Below are positions 25,181-37,077 of a stretch of DNA of 64,000 nucleotides, one piece after another (position 1 is the first letter of the stretch; each line of letters opens with the position of its first letter). This DNA comes from Lytechinus pictus. Its lineage: Eukaryota; Echinodermata; Echinoidea; Temnopleuroida; Toxopneustidae. The stretch spans positions 80,838,920 to 80,902,919 of the forward strand of contig NC_087247.1 in the NCBI RefSeq assembly GCF_037042905.1, read 5' to 3'. The position numbers were made by a program, and so were the translations under genes. The notes beneath the pieces were generated by a model, which did no database searches, was not told the DNA's origin, and saw only the letters and a list, made by a program, of their open reading frames with translations.

Positions 25181-25610
25181 TCGGAATCATTATGGAAGAG
25201 TGTAAATACGAGTTCGCTGTGATTTCGATCTCATACCTATTAAAAAAAAATAGAACAGCTACGCCTTGAACACAGGCAAAAATGCCTAACGATTTCTCCG
25301 CGGCATTAACAACTCTCGTAAGGGGCGCTCCATTTATAAATAAAGTTGCATATGTAGCTGTCTACCGCGACAGGAACAGTCGCAGAATTGAAGCCAGAAG
25401 CGTGGGAAATTGCCAGAAAATTCAAGAAAAGAACCGGTGAGTACCGATTTAACAGTACTAATTTATTAAGTAACATTTATTGAATCATAAGAATATTTAT
25501 TTTTTAGTAAAACAAAGCTTAGTTCTAAGCTAGGGCGGCCCAAATGCGCGTGAGTGGAGTCCCAGTTTATATTAACACGGATAAGTATATTGGGGTGTCG
25601 CCTAGAGTGA
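25181..25610. repeat. Inverted duplication, left arm, inner half
   Basis: It is the reverse complement of 25648-26103. Near the centre the arms match almost perfectly (GGACTCCACTCACGCGCATT-type sequence on both sides). The spacer of about 37 bp is itself a small GGGCCGCCCTAGCCC-rich palindrome. Together with 21846-22263 it forms one continuous partner for the right arm. Confidence 0.9.
25330..25436 (+). pseudogene. Exon-like segment with splice donor, left copy, broken start
   Basis: It reads open from CTGTCT to ACCG|GTGAGTACC, giving LSTATGTVAELKPEAWEIAR then KFKKRT, with a TATA-like TTTATAAATAA about 30 bp upstream. The ATG present in the mirrored copy is replaced here by ATG-TAG, so the frame has no start. 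No downstream exon was identified. The product is unrecognised. Confidence 0.35.
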
Positions 25611-25814
25611 TTTAAGTTACGGTAGGGCCGCCCTAGCCCTAGCCCCACTCTAGGCGACACCCCAATACTTACCCGTGCTAATAAACTGGGACTCCACTCA
25701 CGCGCATTTGGGCCGCCCTAGCTTAGAACTAAGCAATATTATCTAGAAATTGTTACATTGTAGTCATTAAATATGTTCTATTAAATAAATTGATAATGTT
25801 TAATCGGTACTCAC

Positions 25815-25905
25815 CGGTTCTTTTGTTGCATTTTCAGACCATTTCTCACAATTCTTCGTAAATATTTGCGGCAAATTTTGTCGCCATAGACAGCTTAGCA
25901 TCCAT
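25815..25905 (-). pseudogene. Exon-like segment with splice donor, right copy, internal stops
   Basis: Mirror copy of 25330-25436. On the minus strand ATG at 25905 starts MDAKLSMATKFAANIYEEL and then hits a stop, and a second stop follows before the same donor ACCG|GTGAGTACC. The two copies are thus broken in different ways, and the donor is the best-conserved part. Confidence 0.35.
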
Positions 25906-26199
25906 CTTTATTGATAAATGGAGCGCCCTTTACGATAGTTGTTAATGCCGCGGAGAAATCGTTAGGCATTTTGGCCTGTGTTCAAGGCGTTCTGTTTTAT
26001 TTTTTATATTGAAGATTGTGCATTTGTTGAATAGCGCCGTCTACGTCAGGTATGAGATCGAGTGTATAAATACACTCTTCCAAAATAATTATGATTCCGA
26101 CCTGGCGCTGTTTAACTTCAATCTCTTTCACCTAAATTAGCGATGAATGCTAGCATTATAAAATATATTATTAACGTCTGACGAAAAGAATAACCAACC

Positions 26200-26303
26200 G
26201 ATCAGCTGACGAGAACGCGAATCACGTGATCTTCATATCAGCTTCGATCGCGAGCAGAAGAGAAGAGCAGCTGCCCAGAAAATCAGGAAAAAGCCGTGAA
26301 AAT
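26200..26303 (+). promoter_or_regulatory. Promoter-like block with splice donor, right copy
   Basis: CACGTG at 26223-26228 and GAAAAT|GTAAGTTCC (donor GT at 26304) repeat the left-arm block on the opposite strand. Any transcript started here would run rightward, away from HMG20A. No downstream exon was recognised. Confidence 0.35.
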
Positions 26304-26530
26304 GTAAGTTCCCCTTCATTTCTTTCATTTTTTTTTGTTGCTAATGCTAACGATGCATTTACACTATAAAATTATAATTTAAATAAGAGAAAGGAATATA
26401 GCTTGTACTTGTGATATAATATATAAATATCCTGTTCTCAGAGATTTCTAACCAAAAATACTACTGATGTCGCCTATGAGGTCCATACATGTAATGTTGG
26501 ACCTCATTGGTACTAGGTAGTAGGAGTAGG

Positions 26531-27057
26531 ACTCGAGTGCCTAGCCCTAGCCTACTGAAATTAGGTCCATCCATATTTTTTATCACAATCACCATCGAGA
26601 CAAGCATACGTACCGGTACACATTTATTGAAATCAGCATACACATCTATTCTGAAAGGAGGAATGGAATTCGTACTGTACCGTTATTTAATAGTCAAAGA
26701 TTGCATTTAAATTTAATCAAAAAAGAAAAAAATCCACATTATTGAATGCATGGGACTAAACACAAAGAAATACACGCAATTGACTGCAGTTGTCCAAGCA
26801 AAGGGTATGACAAAGTCAGGTTGAGATACGTCAAAAAAAGTCTCGAATCGTTTTTATTTATTGAACAGTCATGTGCAAGTCATTCAACGATAAATTTCGT
26901 CTCTCAAACAGCAAACTGCGTTGCAAAAATGAAAATCGATGCAAAATTACCAGGTCCAGGCATACAGCGAGCAAGTCTCGAGAATCAAAAGGCTAGTCTG
27001 AATACCAGTCACTACATATATATTATATCTCTCGGATCGGAGGCCGAGGATGGGGAT
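26531..27057. other. Non-coding
   Basis: The 139-codon ORF at 26746-27165 runs into a MITE and has no family likeness, so it is not called. Nothing else was recognised. Confidence 0.45.
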
Positions 27058-27220
27058 CTGGGGAGTGTTTCATCAACATTTTCATCCGACAAGTTGTCAG
27101 ATCTGACATCTTTCTCTGATGTTGATTGGCTGAGAGGTACTGTTACTATGGTAACTGTCGGATAAAATGGGACTTGTCGGATAAAACGTCCGACAAGTCC
27201 TTTCATGAAACGCTCCCCAG
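27058..27220. mobile_element. Short MITE, ends CTGGGGAGYGTTTCAT
   Basis: The ends CTGGGGAGTGTTTCATCAAC and the complement of CATGAAACGCTCCCCAG are inverted. Copies of ATCCGACAAGT lie inside each end, and two more form a short hairpin around 27178-27205. 163 bp, non-coding. Confidence 0.8.
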
Positions 27221-27540
27221 GGGCCGATTGCACGAAGGGTCTTTCCAAGGACCGTCTTTCGTGTCGCCCATCTTTTAAAATGCGCTGTATGCGAGATATT
27301 TCTGAAATGTAAGATAAAGAAATAAAATTTGTTAGCTAGCATTTAAATCAATTTGTATACGATTTCATGATATATCACATCATTTTATAAACAAAGATTT
27401 TGTTTACTTTAACGGATGAATGAAATGTGTTAATTTACAGGTAATTTATTTAAAATGCGTTTCACATATGGCGCATCATAATAAATGGGCGACACGAAAG
27501 ACGGTTCTTGCAAAGACCCTTTCGGGCAATCGGCTCCTGG
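27219..27540. mobile_element. MITE, ends GGGGCCGATTGCACGAA
   Basis: The left end CAGGGGCCGATTGCACGAAG pairs with a right end whose complement is GGAGCCGATTGCCCGAAAGG. The arms also share AAGACGGTC..., GTGTCGCCCAT and AAAATGCG. The left end directly abuts the preceding MITE. Confidence 0.8.
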
Positions 27541-28573
27541 GGCCCGTTTCTCAACACCGTCATAAGTCTAACTTCTTGACTAAATCGGAGATAGTGAGCT
27601 ACTTGTCCGCTAACCGTTTCACGAAGCCCTCTTTACCAAGATCGGGTACAACAACCTCACTAAATATTTATGACACCTCCGAACCTGTCAACTTCTTTCT
27701 TAATGACGTAGTGGCATCACGTGGGTAGACTACGACATGCAAAAGTGCCTAGAAATTATAAAAATTATAATCTTACGTAATCAATCATAGAGATAGAAAT
27801 TACATCACAAAACAAGTGGGATAATTAATGCATTCAATGATAATTGTAATACAAAGAAACTATAAAAACTGTTGGTAAAACGCCACAAAACCATTCATTT
27901 TGAAATAGTAAAATGATTTAATCGATAAAGATTCTACCACGTCAGGCCATCCATAACTGAACTCGTATTTGTTGTTTTCAGACCCCTATTAACAGTTGGA
28001 TAAATTCTATCTCTAATTTATGCATATAATTTGTCAAATTTCGTATGTTTCGGTATCAATTATTAAAAATGTTTCGTTAAACTATAATTTTGATGACTTT
28101 CGGAGTCATAAAAGACCGTAGTAATTATCATCATTTTACAAAGAAAACCGTTATGGTTTACTTTCGTAAACTATTAAAATTTGATATCCCGGGGGTACCC
28201 ATCTCAACGTCCACAAGTGATTTTTTAGTCATGAAATGAATTATTCAGAATTTTATTTTCTCTGCAATTGAATGCTCCAATCTTCATGGTCTCAGTATGT
28301 ATGATGCATAATTCACCTGTGCTATTATTTTGAAAAGATTTATTTCCCAATTCATCACGATATTTGCAATTTTGTCATAATTTTTCTTTTTGAAAATTAT
28401 GCTATTTTGTGACTAAGGCTATGTCTCGTCTGCTCTTTTTACCGATAGTAACGATATCAAGGTATTCTAGTTAGGAAGCCTTTCGAGAAACAGGTTTAGT
28501 AAGATTGGAACTAACTCCGTGGTTGGTGGATAAAGATATGACTAACTTGTCCATGTGTTGAGAAACGGGCCCC
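27538..28573. mobile_element. 1.0-kb TIR element, ends GGGGCCCGTTTCTCAACA
   Basis: The terminal inverted repeat GGGGCCCGTTTCTCAACA is perfect at both ends. Further in, AAGTCTAACTT/AAGTTAGTCAT and GTTTCACGAAG/CTTTCGAGAAAC-type blocks also pair. The interior has no transposase. Confidence 0.85.
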
Positions 28574-30581
28574 TGGGGCCTGTTGCATGACGAGATGAGC
28601 GATACGTAGGAACGTCCTAGGACCATTCTTCCGAGATTGGAAGATTGGCGACAAATCAGCGCTTTCCGTTTCACGAAGGCAATTTTGTCTTTCAAGTCCG
28701 CGACATCGTTTGATATCGATAGTATCGGGAAAATATTTAGTCTTCATCGTCACCTGAACCTTTTATTTCGGAATGACGACTTTTCATAAAATCATATATT
28801 TCAATAAAAGGGGATCAAATAATGTTTTATTTATTACTGATTGTAGAATTGATGTATGGAGCGTACTTTATGAGGTAAAAAGAGAAAAAACTTTCAAGAT
28901 TCACAAACATAACTGGATAAAATCGAAATTTTCATTATTTCCCTTATTTAGAACACGGTGTCCTTTTAGAGACACCTTTCATTGATATTTCAATGAAAGA
29001 GACCCTTGTCCGACATAAAAATTGATTCAACTAAGTAATTTCGACATTTTATTAGTTCAATACACTGATTTTTTTTATAGAATACATATATATAATGATG
29101 ATTTTGCAAATTATGCGTTAATATGTTATCTGTTGAGGTAAAAATAGGGTTTTAATGAAGTAAACAAAATCAACAGTGTCTGATTGTATGAGACTAAAAT
29201 GGAATATATGAGAGGCTGCCTGTGAAAAATCTAATTTATTTATTTTATTTGTCAGATATAACGCAAGAAATACAAATGTGAGTGTTTAGAGTATAAACAT
29301 ACCTCAGTTGCATGATGAGTAACCGAAGACAAGGAAAATATGAAAATTGCTGCAAACATGTCCAAGTGGATAAAGTAGAGCTTTGCAATTACAATTAAAA
29401 CATAGAAAAAGGTGTGCAATTAATATCCGCAATGGAAAAAATACTATTTACAGAAATAATGCTAAATATTACAATGATCATATAAACGTTGGTCATCTTT
29501 AAAGTTGATCACTTAATTTATGGAAGCTTATATAAGAATATAAGGTTTAAGAATATGAGAAATATATATGTTCAACATTTCAAAGTTGAGGAGTATGTAG
29601 AGACTACATTATTGCTTTAACATTACATAGGGGCCGAAAGGGGTCTACCCTACGATTTAACATGCGCCTCTTCGTATATGGACTTTCCATAATCTTTTCT
29701 TTAATATGAACTAGCTTATCTTCATTTGTAATAATTGTAATGGATTCGTAAGCTATATATAGGCCTAATCTGTATCTTAAATTCAATTAGCTATTTTGTT
29801 ACTGCAGATTTTTTGTTTTGTTTCACTGTTTCACATCTCAAGTTAGCCCAAATCCGACAATTAATTTTCATTGATTAAAATTAATCTCAGCAAAAAAAAA
29901 ATTGTAATGAAAATGAAATAAAAATAAATGAATGATTTACCATGTTTAACATTTTAGTTTTGTATCGTGTTTGTTTTTTTGCTGAACGTTATAAACAAGT
30001 TTTTTACCTTACATCATTTCTTTTAAAGATATTTGTTTTCATGTTGTTTAATTATCTATAATGAGAAAGCATGAGGGGTCAGAGAGATAGTGCCGCCCAT
30101 TTCAATATTTCAAAAAAAATTAATGGAAATGGTGTGGGGATAGGACGGAGAATAAAAGAAAACATATTAAAAAAAATATTTGGGCCTACATTACCCCGGA
30201 CATAATGCCCGGAGAAGTTAAAATGACATCTGTTTTTGGTCGATCGTCTTGCCGTGCAAAAAGACGACCTGAAATTGATGACAACTATCCCCCATATAAA
30301 AAATAACTTGGCGCCATCCCAGACAAAATGCATCAGTGTGCAACCCCAAAAAATGTTTAAAGGTGATATGTCAGTGTGGCTTGCCGTAAACGCATTTTCT
30401 CTCAATGCCGACGGTGGCGGGCGGTGTGCAAAGAAGATCATGCCTACGTAGGACATGTCTGGAGGTGTCTTTCCAAGGACCATCCTTCGTATCGCCCAAA
30501 CCGGCTTTGTGAAACAGTTGAGCGATATCTCGTTCTTACGTAGAGTGGTCCTACCAAAGACCATTTCATGCAACAGGCCCC
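28574..30581. mobile_element. 2.0-kb TIR element, ends GGGGCCTGTTGCATGA
   Basis: A perfect 16-bp GGGGCCTGTTGCATGA at the left and its complement at the right. Subterminal blocks such as GTCTTTCCAAGGACCATCCT resemble the element at 27219, so these elements form a related group. The 164-codon minus ORF at 30079-30573 is formed by the right end and is not a gene. Confidence 0.82.
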
Positions 30582-32639
30582 TGCATGCTATCTATCCGTA
30601 CCGCGTAGTTCTGTTTCTCTAATAATAGCCACCTTTCGCAATCCTCACGGACGCTAATATTAGGGTCCCCTAACACAAAAGTTAACGCTTAATCATACAC
30701 TTGATTTTTAAGATTGATTGTACATTATAGTCAATAGAATCAAACGTAGAAAACTGCTCTACAATCAATACTAAGCTTTGTGTTACAGGGGGGTTACAGG
30801 CCCTACAGATCTGCTTTTCGTGTGCAAAATTCTTTCCCGCGACACCCCCACCATTACATGCATGTACATTACGACTGATGGCTGGAGATATTCGAAATGC
30901 AGGACCTACAATAGATTATGACATGGATATGAAAGAGGTTTTTCAAACAAATCGAGTACATATTGAGTGAGGAAAAAGTTACTGAATTAAGGCTTAGATA
31001 TAAATCATTACAGTCCATCGAATCGATATTGCATTTAATGTGGATTATTGGTGGATCTCTGGCAATTATTTCCATGGGTCAAATCACCTCTCCAGCCGAA
31101 ACCATTTCGCATGCGTTGATTATGTACACAGTATGTATACGTCTGAACGTACCAGCCTTTTGTGTACTCCTACACAAACGATATGCGTCTAGCACACCAT
31201 GTAATGGGCATTATGTTTTACTTTCCCCAGAAATGGGGGATTAGATTCGAATTCCCGCGGGGGGACCACTTAATTCCATTGATGAGTTGATACCAGGCAC
31301 GACCATGCGGTACCAAAAAGCACCCTAAATAAAGGAAGCAAGGCTTTTCCAGATTATGAAAATGCATCTCTTAAAGTAGAAATATATTGAAAATCATAGA
31401 AATTAAGAATTATATATCAAATTAGAGGGGGAAATAAGAAGAACACGATGGTGTGCATCATTCATCATGGAGACCGATGAAACTCACTTAATTGATAGTT
31501 CAAAGTTCTTTATCTGAATGCTTCAAACACGCTCAATTACGTCCGCGAAATTGGGGTTTTTTGATGACGTGTATAAGTGTACGAGAAACGTGATTGGCTC
31601 TCCCACGTCAAGCTCCACTTGCATGCAAAACCTGTTGCGAGGGTACGTTTTTCCACACTGTCACTGAATACTTCGATCACGAAATGAAAGAAAACCCAGA
31701 AGTTTATCTAGATTTTGGATTTTCAAATTGATGATTTTGAAGATGAAGAGAATGATGATGAAGTTTCTAGCTCTAGTGACGCGGATGGAGGTAAATTAGG
31801 GGAATTACGTCTATGATGATGAGTCGGACATTTCAACTTGCATGCCGATACGCTACCAACTCATGCAGCTGCTAGTGCTAGCTGCACCTAGGCCTACTGC
31901 GGGCCAAAATAAATCCATGAAAATTCCAGCCTTGACCAGCCATACAGAGTCTCTTCCCTCTGTCAAGGCTCTAAAGAAGGAGAATAATGATATAACTGTA
32001 CTTACAAAGAAGTGAATATATCCGAATCTGAAGGCAAATCAACTCAACGAATAGCAGCAGACGATATTCACCGACGATAAACTTCACGTGGCCGGGATAA
32101 ATTGTCACTCGTTCTGTTAGATATAATTTCTGCCTCATCATTTTGACAAAATTACGAAACTCGGGGAATTATTTTTTTTAAACCGCTTGCTCGCTATGCT
32201 TTGTCGCTGAGAAGTGAAACCTAATTCAAAATATCTATCTTATAATTAGAAAGCCTTTGCTCAACTTAATTTCTACAAAACACACAATTACTTCACGCAG
32301 TTCATGATCTCATTTTGAAAATACATGTATCTGTTTGCACAAAAAAACTCATTTTGATAAATGAGTGCCTTTTTGGTGTTGACCCCCCCCCCCCCCCAAT
32401 AACAATTTTCTGCTGCTCCTGTCCCAGGGAGTGGAGAAAAACATACGTTGAGAATGCCAGGATCAGATGACCGTGGTAATAATAATTATTGCAATGTAAA
32501 TCGCCTATAGAAAAATGATGGATTATGTGTACACAGGTAACTATATCATTATTTTAATATGTCTCTATCATGAAATTATTTTTGTTTAAATGTACAAAGG
32601 TTAATTTTTTTCGCTCAGTCCCCTGCTTTTAGGTCTAAA
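30582..32639. other. No recognised gene
   Basis: Includes a 93-codon ORF (30963-31244) with no family resemblance. At 31722-31790 a short acidic reading frame (IDDFEDEENDDEVSSSSDAD) ends in GGAGGTAAAT. It resembles the acidic N-terminus of piggyBac-type transposases, but no other transposase sequence follows. Confidence 0.35.
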
Positions 32640-33000
32640 ATCTCAACTTTCTTCCTCTCGCGCTTTGCGCTCGCATCAATTGTTTAGTTACATACCTATC
32701 CCATTTATTAATACAAAAAGTGCTTAGAATTACCATTTTTTTTAAGTCGGAATGTAAAAAATTGCTCGCGCTTCGCGCTCGCATTATTGAAATATATACC
32801 GTCTTCGTGGGTAACTGAAAGCAGTCCTTAACAGGTCCCTTTTCGATAATGCTAGAACAGTTAATACAAATTTCTGCTCGTGCTTGGCGTTTGCAGTAAC
32901 CATCTAGTAACATAGGAATCTTGTTCATGATCATACATACCATGCCATGATATTTTTTTTTAAATCGCTCGCGCTTCGCGCTCACAATTCTGATAAGGCT
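32640..33000. repeat. Mirror-symmetric GC motif, three units
   Basis: GCTCGCGCTTCGCGCTCGC and close variants occur near 32658, 32765 and 32967, each in AT-rich surroundings ('aaaatt' on one side). They are in the opposite orientation to those at 35.4-37.1 kb. Confidence 0.8.
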
Positions 33001-33119
33001 TATGAGGTTATTTCATGTTTATATTGTTTCATAAGAATAAAACTAAGAAGTGACTGATCTGGAAAATATAGGTGAAGATAATTTCGGGTCCCGTCCCCTA
33101 TTGGTGAAAGTCCGATCCG

Positions 33120-33495
33120 CCCTTGTGACACATGCACACACACTGGAAAAAATAGCCGGTGCCCTCCCCCCCCCCGGAAAAAAAATCCTAGCTACGCCAC
33201 TGCAGTGCATGGAACGTATTCTAACGTCAGGCACAAACTAACGTCAGTGATCTTGATCCCCGTCTTCACCCCAAATTAAGGATTTCTTAGCTGAAAAAAA
33301 TTTGACAAGCAAAAAAAAAAAATAAAAAAGATCTCCACGTTCAAAAGAGGGGACATAAGTCTTTTTTTTTGCTGCATTTTGACATTACAAATTATTAATT
33401 TGGCTTCTCAAAGGGGGGGGGCACGTCCCCTGGATCAGTTGTAAATCGTCAGGGGGCAGTCTGCCCCCCCCCCCCCCCCGCTACACTAGTTGTTC
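33120..33495. mobile_element. hAT-like element remnants
   Basis: 33194-33209 reads CCTAGCTACGCCACTG, the complement of the CAGTGGCGTA-type hAT terminus seen at 39086. 33300-33495 repeats the interior of that element (GACAAGCAAAAAA, GGATCAGTTGTAA, CGTCAGGGGGCAGTCTGCCC). No intact pair of ends is visible. Confidence 0.5.
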
Positions 33496-33789
33496 CATGC
33501 TGATACAGCGTACATCAGAGTCTAGATCTAGAGACTAGACTAGAACTAAGATATTTTTTCTTTAGATCTAGGACTGGTTCTGTATACGGAATAGACATAT
33601 TAAACCATGGTAAATAAAATCAAACGTAAAGTTCGGAATTGACCGGTTCGAAGTTAACAATGGCATTAGTCGGCTATTACTATTAGACAGGTCCAGATTT
33701 GAGGTAAAGTTAATGCGCTAGCCTAAGCTATTCCTAGCCTAGCACATGTCTTGCCATTATAATGGCAGCTAGTTTGATAAGTGTTTAAG

Positions 33790-33795
<6 letters not shown>

Positions 33796-33865
<70 letters not shown>
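33796..33865. repeat. (TA)n microsatellite
   Basis: About 35 uninterrupted AT dinucleotides. Confidence 0.98.
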
Positions 33866-33867
<2 letters not shown>

Positions 33868-34351
33868 AAGCCTGTAAGGCCTATGTAACTATGTAAGGGT
33901 ACAGGTAATTTGACGATGCTAATTCATTCTGAGCAACTGAACGTGAATGCTTGCGACCGCGGCATACGGTCGAGGCAAAGTCCACGCGCATGCGTACACT
34001 TAATCCGAAGACGCAAGTCATGAATATTCATATGTTGATCCAGAACTCGGTGGGAAAAATAATTTCGCCCCCCGTGCGGCCTCTCAAGCTCTGGGAGGAA
34101 CCAAATGTGGCTTTGGAAAGTTACCATAGTAGCAACCAGAATTTTGCACACGAAACGCAGATTGAATATTTCCGTTCCAGATGCGAAACGAAAAAAATCT
34201 CAGGTCACACAATTTGCATTGCAGGACAGAGTGCGCACCCGGACCTTTGCGTTTAGTTGTTTGTTTCTTTTTGTTTTTTCATCCTCGAAATAACCCCAAA
34301 TCAATTCCCCTTTCAAAAGGGCCTGTCACGCTAAACCAAAATAAGTCCATG

Positions 34352-34499
34352 CAGGGGCGGATCCAGGATTTTTCGAAAGGGGGGGCGGCACGTTTTCCCG
34401 AGGTAATTAACGGCATTTTTACATTTCAAATTTTAATTGTGCCTCTCAAGGGGGGGGGGGGCACGGGCTAGCTGTGCCCCCCTTCCCCATCCGCCAGTG
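34352..34499. mobile_element. Short GC-ended MITE
   Basis: CAGGGGCGGATCCAGG on the left is opposed by CCATCCGCCAGTG on the right. The flanking octamers AGTCCATG and GGTCAATG agree at 6 of 8 positions, so this may be a hAT-like element with an eroded duplication. A G-run of about 12 lies inside. Confidence 0.6.
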
Positions 34500-35279
34500 G
34501 GTCAATGGTACAGATCAAGGTATTTTACAGAAATCCAGTAATTCTATTTTTATCATCTGGGACAAAGTGGTGAAATCATGACAGTCGGGAAGAATACTGG
34601 GACAAAGCTAGTAATTGCTATTGCACCTTTGGGGGATAGTCTTATAAAATGAAGGTTAAATATATATTAATACATGGGGGAAAATATAGACTCGTGATTT
34701 AATGTGTAAAATAACCACTGCCAAAACTTCTGTGTTACAAGGGAGACGTATCATACACGCATGTATGAAAATATGAAAATTTATGAGTTTTAATCATGTA
34801 ACATAAGGACAGGGAAAGTTGATATGACATCATCAGCCCATGACGGTAGGCTAAACTTTAGAATTCAATTACTTTGTTATTTGTTATTAGAATTTGATCA
34901 TGAAATTTCCAGTGTTGTGTTCTGTGAAATTTAATTTATTCATTTCAGGGGCGGATCCAGCCTTCGCCAATAGGGGGGGCGGGCCGATTTTTTTCCAGCC
35001 ATATTTTCCCCGATCGGCCGCTCGAACATGATTATTGTTTGTTTCTTTAAAGGGGCAGTCCTTATATAGTTACTTTTTAGCTTTATTCTTATAAATCAGC
35101 ATAAATATATAATATCATAAATATATAATATCATAATCCTTATTCGCGCGCGCAATTCTTTGGGGGAAAGTTTGTGTATTTTTTTCCTAAACTTTGAACA
35201 TTCTAGGCAATTTTTGTTATCCTGAAAAAGATGTGTATGAAACTAAATAATTAGACCCCCTACTACGAACAAGAAGCGC

Positions 35280-37077
35280 GAGCAGAAATTTTTGATACAC
35301 GTTTTGAACTGATCGAAAATGTCGGCCTACCTACTGCTTGCAGTAAGCCATGAAGACATATATTTCAACAATCAAATAATGCGAGCGCCAGGCGCGAGCT
35401 GAAAATTTTTGACATTTTACCTAAAGAATGGAAATTCTAAGCACTTTTTGTAACTTAAACAGGATAGGTATATAACTTAACAATTGATGCGAGCGCGAAG
35501 CGCGAGCGGAAAATTTCGAGATTTAGACCTAAAAATGCGACACTCTATTCATGTTAATTTGTAAATCATGAAAAGGATGAGTAATTGGGGCTCTTCTTCA
35601 CGTTAATAATGCGAGCGCAAAGCGCGAGCAGTAAAAAATATATATACGTTTTGAACTGATCGAAAAGGTAGGTTCTACCTGCTAAGGACTGCTTGCATTT
35701 AGCCATGCAGACGTTAAATATTTCAACAATCAAATAATGCGAGCGCGAAGTGCGAGCTGAAAATTTTTTACATTTCTACATAAAGAATTGAAAATTTTAA
35801 TCAATATTTGTAATCGTGAACAGGATAGTTATATAACTAAACAATTGATGGAAAAATTCGAGATTTAAACCTAAAAACGTACACTCTATTCATGTTTTGC
35901 AAATCATGAATGGGTAATAGGGGATCTTAATAATAATAATTATAAACAGTTCTTGTATAGCGCATATCACAATTATGAATAATGTCTCTATGCGCTTCCA
36001 AAGGACTTGGATATTATTACCCCAGCTGTAGCTTGGCTGCCGTAATTACTCAGATTACAGCGCACACGCATTTCAAGGAATAAATTCCAGCCAGGTACCC
36101 ATTCACCTCACCTGGGTTGAGTGCAGCACAATGTGGATAAATTCCTTGCCGAAGGAAATTACGCCATGGCTGGGATTTAATTCGAACCCACGACCCTCCG
36201 TTTCAAAGTCCGGAGACTAATCCACTGGACCACAACGCTCCATGTTATCTTCATGCATTAATAATGCGAGCACAAAGCGCGAGCAGAGATGCGCGCGTGT
36301 TTTAGACTTAATCCTAGAATCTATGGCTATGCATTCTTAATACATCTTTTATCATGAAAATCAAAGCGAGCGCGAAGCGCGAGCATAAAATATTTGATAT
36401 TCCGTTCTAAAAAAGGGTCAGTTTCAGCTGTAGTATTTTCAAGCATTTGTGTAGGAAAATTGTAAGGTGGATATGGGTCGCACTTAACAAAGAGCTGATA
36501 TTTTTCATTATTATTACTTTAAGTTTTGACATAGGACATCCTTAGGACATGATGACTATCTTTCTATCCTCTTGCTAAGCGCGAGATGAAACAAAAGGGA
36601 AATTTAGTTATTAAATGCATAATGAGGGCGCGGAATTAATGCGAGTGCAAATCGCGAACCGAATTTTTTATAAAAATGTCTAAAAAGTTTGATAAACTGT
36701 CATGAAAAGGGAATTTTAAGTAGTTTGTTGTGTAAACAATATTGACATAACTCGATCGCCAATCAAAATGCGAGCGTGCAGCGCTGGTTGATACCTTTTT
36801 GACAATCAGACCTGAAAAGGGATATTTTGAAAATGTACCTGATAAATCAAAATTTGCGAGCGCGCAGCGCGAGCATAAAATGTTAGTTATCAGACCATAA
36901 AACTGACACTTTTACAGAGCACCAAAAAAAATTGTAAATCACACAAAATAATGAGAGTTAATCGATTTCCGAGGTGAAATATGTTTTGTATATTGACTTC
37001 CAAACTTGATATTTAAGCTCCATATTGAACAAGTTATGTAAATCACCTAACAGGCAATGCGAGCGCGAAGCGCGAGC
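35280..37077. repeat. Array of mirror-symmetric GC motif in AT-rich units
   Basis: Exact or near-exact GCGAGCGCGAAGCGCGAGC at about 35393, 35489, 35611, 35739, 36266, 36365, 36857 and 37058, with decayed ones near 36640 and 36772. The motif contains an 18-base string that reads the same backwards on one strand (a mirror repeat, not a hairpin). A higher-order period of about 350 bp is visible: 'ACGTTTTGAACTGATCGAAA' recurs near 35302 and 35646, followed by the same order of units. Confidence 0.85.
35926..36241 (-). mobile_element. tRNA-derived SINE inserted in the motif array
   Basis: On the minus strand it starts GGAGCGTTGTGGTCCAGTGG (A-box region), continues to a B box GGGTTCGAATT near 36188, and ends in a TTATTATTATTA tail. 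It interrupts an array unit and so postdates the array. Confidence 0.8.

Larger units (their letters stand above)
25648..26530. repeat. Inverted duplication, uninterrupted right arm
   Basis: About 0.88 kb, reverse-complementary first to 25610-25181 and then, after skipping the insertion, to 22263-21846. It gives the pre-insertion order of the duplicated block. Confidence 0.88.

Noticed and set aside
26746..27165. 139-codon ORF as a gene
   Set aside because: It runs into a MITE, has no family likeness or exon signals, and its right part is repeat sequence.
30079..30573. 164-codon minus-strand ORF
   Set aside because: Its 5' part is the right TIR of the element at 28574-30581; composition is not protein-like.
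36170..36241. tRNA gene on the minus strand
   Set aside because: Same reason: it is the head of a SINE inserted in the motif array.
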